Positions 61,304 through 64,000 of a stretch of DNA of 64,000 nucleotides are shown here, one piece after another (within the stretch, counting starts at the first letter, position 1; the number at the start of each line of letters is the position of its first letter). The translations under genes and the position numbers were made by a program. Under the pieces are notes generated by a model that saw only the letters and a program-made list of their open reading frames with translations, was not told where the DNA came from and made no database searches. This stretch comes from Morganella morganii_D (GTDB lineage Bacteria; Pseudomonadota; Gammaproteobacteria; Enterobacterales; Enterobacteriaceae). The stretch covers positions 2,170,001 to 2,234,000 of the forward strand of contig CP173058.1 in the NCBI GenBank assembly GCA_044772875.1, in the 5' to 3' direction.

Positions 61304-62383
61304 TTATTTCTGGCGGGCGATAGCTTCGTTTATGCCCTGGAACACGAAAGGTTTGGCATCCGTGAAATCACTTGCCACATCACCGGCATAAATATTTTGC
61401 TGTTCAGGCCCCAAATCCAGTTTCTTCACTTTGCCGTTTTCTTTGCTGAAATCAACTTTCTTCAGATCAACCCAGAAGATATTCGGCGTCAGCGCCGATT
61501 CAAAGAAATAAATCTGACGTTTGTGATCCACCACTGTGCGCCAGCGGGTCGAGGAGATATTCGGCTCCTCTTCGGTATTCAGCCCGAATGGCACGGAAAC
61601 ATTGCGGATCACACTGAAAACGGACGCTACGGCTTTATTCGGCGTGGTCGCTTTCGGAATGGCGTTAATGTAGAAAGACCCGCGGGCAAAGCGGTCAGCA
61701 GAACGATTGGTGCCCGGCAGCATAACGGTACCGTTGATTTGCTGCCAGTAGCTGTCCAGTGCCAGTTGCTCACTGAATACCGGGGAGTTGGTCATTACCT
61801 GATATTTACGGCTGTGATGAATTACCTGCTTTCCGTCAATATATTCAATGATGGCGCTGTCGCCGGATGCATCAGATAACGAAAGGTGCAGAGTTGCCAG
61901 ACGCTTTTCGCCCGGGACTTTATCAGTAATCACCGCAAACGGCTCTTTTTCCAGCGCGGTAACGGCCTCTTCAACTGTCGCATAATTATCCAGCACATAC
62001 TGTGCCCAGGCCGAAATACTCAGAGTCGGTTTGTTATTTTCCGGTGTCGGATAAACGGATTCCACCAGCCACAGCAGGTTTGCAGACAATCCCTTTTCAT
62101 TAATGCCGTCCGTCGTGGATACATCATAACCGGATGCCACCACGCTGCCGTATTTTGACACCCATTTTACGGAGTCCGGCCCGGCGGCGCCATCACGCGC
62201 CATTCCCTGCGGGAAGATCCATAAATTGGTGCCGACATCACTTTTCCAGTCCATAGACCGGGCAGTGATCACCTGCGCATCATCCCCGAGATACACCAGC
62301 CGGGTGCAGGCGGAAGCAATCTGAGCAGCCAGTAATGTGGCCGACGCGACCGCACCGGCAAGCATAATTCGTTTAAATGTCAT
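61304..62383 (-). CDS. Secreted linear-amide C-N hydrolase (choloylglycine hydrolase/penicillin V acylase family)
   Basis: N-terminal nucleophile hydrolase of 359 residues. The signal peptide ends in IASA and cleavage leaves Cys26 (CTRLVYLGDD) as N-terminal nucleophile. Also seen: RSMDWKSDVGTNLWIFP, NEKGLSANLLWL, MTNSP and SSTRWRTVVDHKRQIYFFESALTPNIFWVDL. The periplasmic location and sequence fit the Gram-negative cluster of penicillin V acylases and acyl-homoserine lactone acylases rather than cytoplasmic bile salt hydrolases. The substrate cannot be read from the sequence. Confidence 0.87.
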   Translation of the reverse strand: MTFKRIMLAGAVASATLLAAQIASACTRLVYLGDDAQVITARSMDWKSDVGTNLWIFPQGMARDGAAGPDSVKWVSKYGSVVASGYDVSTTDGINEKGLSANLLWLVESVYPTPENNKPTLSISAWAQYVLDNYATVEEAVTALEKEPFAVITDKVPGEKRLATLHLSLSDASGDSAIIEYIDGKQVIHHSRKYQVMTNSPVFSEQLALDSYWQQINGTVMLPGTNRSADRFARGSFYINAIPKATTPNKAVASVFSVIRNVSVPFGLNTEEEPNISSTRWRTVVDHKRQIYFFESALTPNIFWVDLKKVDFSKENGKVKKLDLGPEQQNIYAGDVASDFTDAKPFVFQGINEAIARQK

Positions 62384-62455
62384 GAAAAACCCCTTTTCAT
62401 TGCGTCCGGCAACCGGCAGTTTACCGGTTACGCTTCCTTATTACTGTAGTCCTTA

Positions 62456-63973
62456 TCAGGATTTTGTGGCAAACGGCGGTCGGGCAAACCAGATAAGGAC
62501 AATCAATCCGATAAAGATACCGCCGGAAAGCCAGAAAATCTCATTGGCACTGATAATCAGCCCCTGGGCGGTAATTTCATTCGCCAGATACGCGGAGGTT
62601 TGCTCCTGAGACAACCCGTGCTGCGCCATCTCCTGATACATCTGTACCGATTCCGGATTATACGCGGTGATGGATTCTGTCAGCTGAGAATGATGTAACG
62701 ATTCGCGACGGCTCCACAGCGTGGTGGTAATCGATGTGCCGACAGAGCCCGCCAGTGTCCGGAAGAAGTTTGCCAGCGCGGAGGCGGAGGCCAGTTTCTC
62801 CGGCGGCAGGCCGGAAAGCGTGATGGTGGTTAGCGGCATAAAGAAGCAGGCCACGGCAAACCCCTGTACCAGTTGCGGCCAGACAGAGGCGTAGAATCCC
62901 ATCTGCGGCTCAAAGGTATAGGCGCGCCAGTAGAAGCAGATTGAATACACCACGAAACTAAAGGTTACAATCCAGCGCAAATCCACCACGTTAGAGATCT
63001 TGCCGACAAACGCGGAAATCAGTATCGGCACCAGCCCGATAGGTGCCAGCGCCAGCCCTGCCCATTCCGCCGTATAACCGTAGACCTCCTGAAGTAACTG
63101 CGGCAGCAGCACAATCGCGCCGAAATAGACCATATACGCCAGGCTGACTGACAATGTACCAATGGTAAAGTTACGCGACTTAAACAGCGACAACTCCACA
63201 ATCGGGTTTTTATCCGTCAGTTCCCAAATCACCAGGAAGACAAGGGAAACGGTTGCAATAACCGCCAGTGCGACAATTTCATCTGACTCCAGCCAGCCGA
63301 GATCTTTCCCTTTATCCAGCAGGATTTGCAGACAACCGATCCCGACCACCAGCAGCGACAAACCAATCACATTGAGCGGAACCTTTGTCACTTTCGATTC
63401 CATACCGCGCAGCAGCATCAGACTGACAATCACCACTGCGATGCCGATAGGCACGTTGATAAAGAAAATCCAGCCCCAGTGAAAGTTATCACTGATATAG
63501 CCGCCCATAATCGGACCGAATACCGGCGCCAGAATGATGGTCATCGACCAGAGAGCCAGCGCGGTATTCTGTTTGGCGGGCGGATAACTTTTCAGCAGCA
63601 GACTCTGCGAGAGCGGGATTATCGGCCCGGCCACCCCGCCCTGCAACACGCGGAAGAAAATCAGCATTTCCAGGCTTTCTGACAATCCGCACAGCAGTGA
63701 TGTCAGGGTAAACAGCCCGGTGGACCAGATAAATACCCGCACTTCCCCGAAGCGTTTTGCCAGAAACCCGGTAATCGCGATGGAAATCGCGTTAGATACC
63801 CCGAACGAGGTAATAACCCAGGTGCCCTGTGAGACAGAGGCACCGAGATTGCCGGAAATGGTCGGGATCGCCACGTTGGCAATGGTGGAGTCCAGCACCT
63901 GCATAAAGGTGGCCATCGACAGCGCGATGGTCGCCCAGACCAGTTTCATGCCTGTTAACGGTTGATTAGCCAC
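62456..63973 (-). CDS. emrB: Multidrug efflux MFS transporter EmrB
   Basis: Fourteen-helix DHA2-family proton antiporter, inner-membrane part of the EmrAB-TolC pump. The 505 residues begin at a GTG (63973) and align with E. coli EmrB: ATFMQVLDSTIANVAIPTI with motif D1, GTWVITSFGVSNAISI, LQGGVAGPIIPLSQSLLL, SDNFHWGWIFFINVPIG, and the closing NEIFWLSGGIF. emrA is expected just beyond the right edge. A GGGG site precedes the start. Confidence 0.95.
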   Translation of the reverse strand: MANQPLTGMKLVWATIALSMATFMQVLDSTIANVAIPTISGNLGASVSQGTWVITSFGVSNAISIAITGFLAKRFGEVRVFIWSTGLFTLTSLLCGLSESLEMLIFFRVLQGGVAGPIIPLSQSLLLKSYPPAKQNTALALWSMTIILAPVFGPIMGGYISDNFHWGWIFFINVPIGIAVVIVSLMLLRGMESKVTKVPLNVIGLSLLVVGIGCLQILLDKGKDLGWLESDEIVALAVIATVSLVFLVIWELTDKNPIVELSLFKSRNFTIGTLSVSLAYMVYFGAIVLLPQLLQEVYGYTAEWAGLALAPIGLVPILISAFVGKISNVVDLRWIVTFSFVVYSICFYWRAYTFEPQMGFYASVWPQLVQGFAVACFFMPLTTITLSGLPPEKLASASALANFFRTLAGSVGTSITTTLWSRRESLHHSQLTESITAYNPESVQMYQEMAQHGLSQEQTSAYLANEITAQGLIISANEIFWLSGGIFIGLIVLIWFARPPFATKS

Positions 63974-64000
63974 AATAAAGCCCCGCGCTGATTAACTGGC

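Noticed and set aside
1..64000. tRNA, rRNA genes, insertion sequences or prophage
   Set aside because: None recognised on either strand; accessory changes appear as gene insertions and deletions without transposase or integrase remnants.

Overview
The window is an enterobacterial chromosome segment of about 51% GC. Nearly every core protein resembles its E. coli counterpart closely, and local gene orders match: the dcw cell-wall and division cluster followed by cra, ilvHI, leuO, leuLABCD, sgrS/sgrR, then speBA-metK and sprT. The mix of E. coli-like synteny with an acyl-CoA ligase between ilvI and leuO, FabV, an MgtE transporter under an M-box and a YeeE/YedE pair suggests Morganellaceae, most likely Morganella (Proteus and Providencia have much lower GC). 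The genus is an inference from gene content and GC, not a database match.

Layout. 1-13,960: dcw cluster on the minus strand (mraZ, rsmH, ftsL, ftsI, murE, murF, mraY, murD, ftsW, murG, murC, ddlB, partial ftsQ), tightly packed with ATGA overlaps and led by a promoter with three MraZ-type repeats. 14,464-21,080: cra, ilvHI, a long-chain acyl-CoA ligase and leuO, all minus. 21,660-26,722: leucine operon on the plus strand with leader peptide and attenuator. 26,760-28,590: divergent sgrS (short, about 105 nt) and sgrR. 28,590-31,230: a gap with DnaA-box-like sequences, then mutH and agp. 31,400-39,600: accessory genes (lipoprotein, DUF6122-type membrane protein, fabV, GNAT, a broken YbaK-domain gene, MocR regulator, pirin, LysR regulator, acetoin/butanediol dehydrogenase). 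39,953-40,471: remnant of mglC. 40,480-48,440: speB, speA, metK with a MetJ operator, a sulfur-transport pair with an ArsR-type regulator, sprT, mgtE with a Mg2+ riboswitch. 48,520-51,900: SnoaL-like protein, hcr and hcp with FNR/NsrR-like sites. 52,021-53,889: a low-GC cassette of a peptidoglycan amidase with an in-frame stop followed by three tandem exported paralogs, the last broken. 54,070-57,480: Fur-type TonB receptor and substrate-binding protein. 57,580-63,973: AGCS symporter, decayed clcA, tehB with a near-perfect NsrR site, a secreted choloylglycine-hydrolase-family enzyme, and emrB.

The genes fall into functional blocks: peptidoglycan precursor synthesis and septation; branched-chain amino acid synthesis with Cra and LeuO; polyamine synthesis; and a nitrosative-stress set (hcp-hcr and tehB) tied together by NsrR-like sites 9.4 kb apart. 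Four genes are visibly decayed by internal deletions, frameshifts or stops (YbaK-domain, mglC, amidase, clcA), besides the third immunity-like paralog.

The most interesting locus is the amidase cassette at 52.0-53.9 kb. It looks like an antibacterial peptidoglycan effector that has lost its reading frame while retaining an array of periplasmic immunity-like genes. Each paralog is preceded by a copy of the effector gene's 3' tail, recording how the array expanded. Other notable items are the very short SgrS whose 5' end can pair with its own seed, the M-box in front of mgtE, and the cluster of DnaA boxes upstream of mutH.
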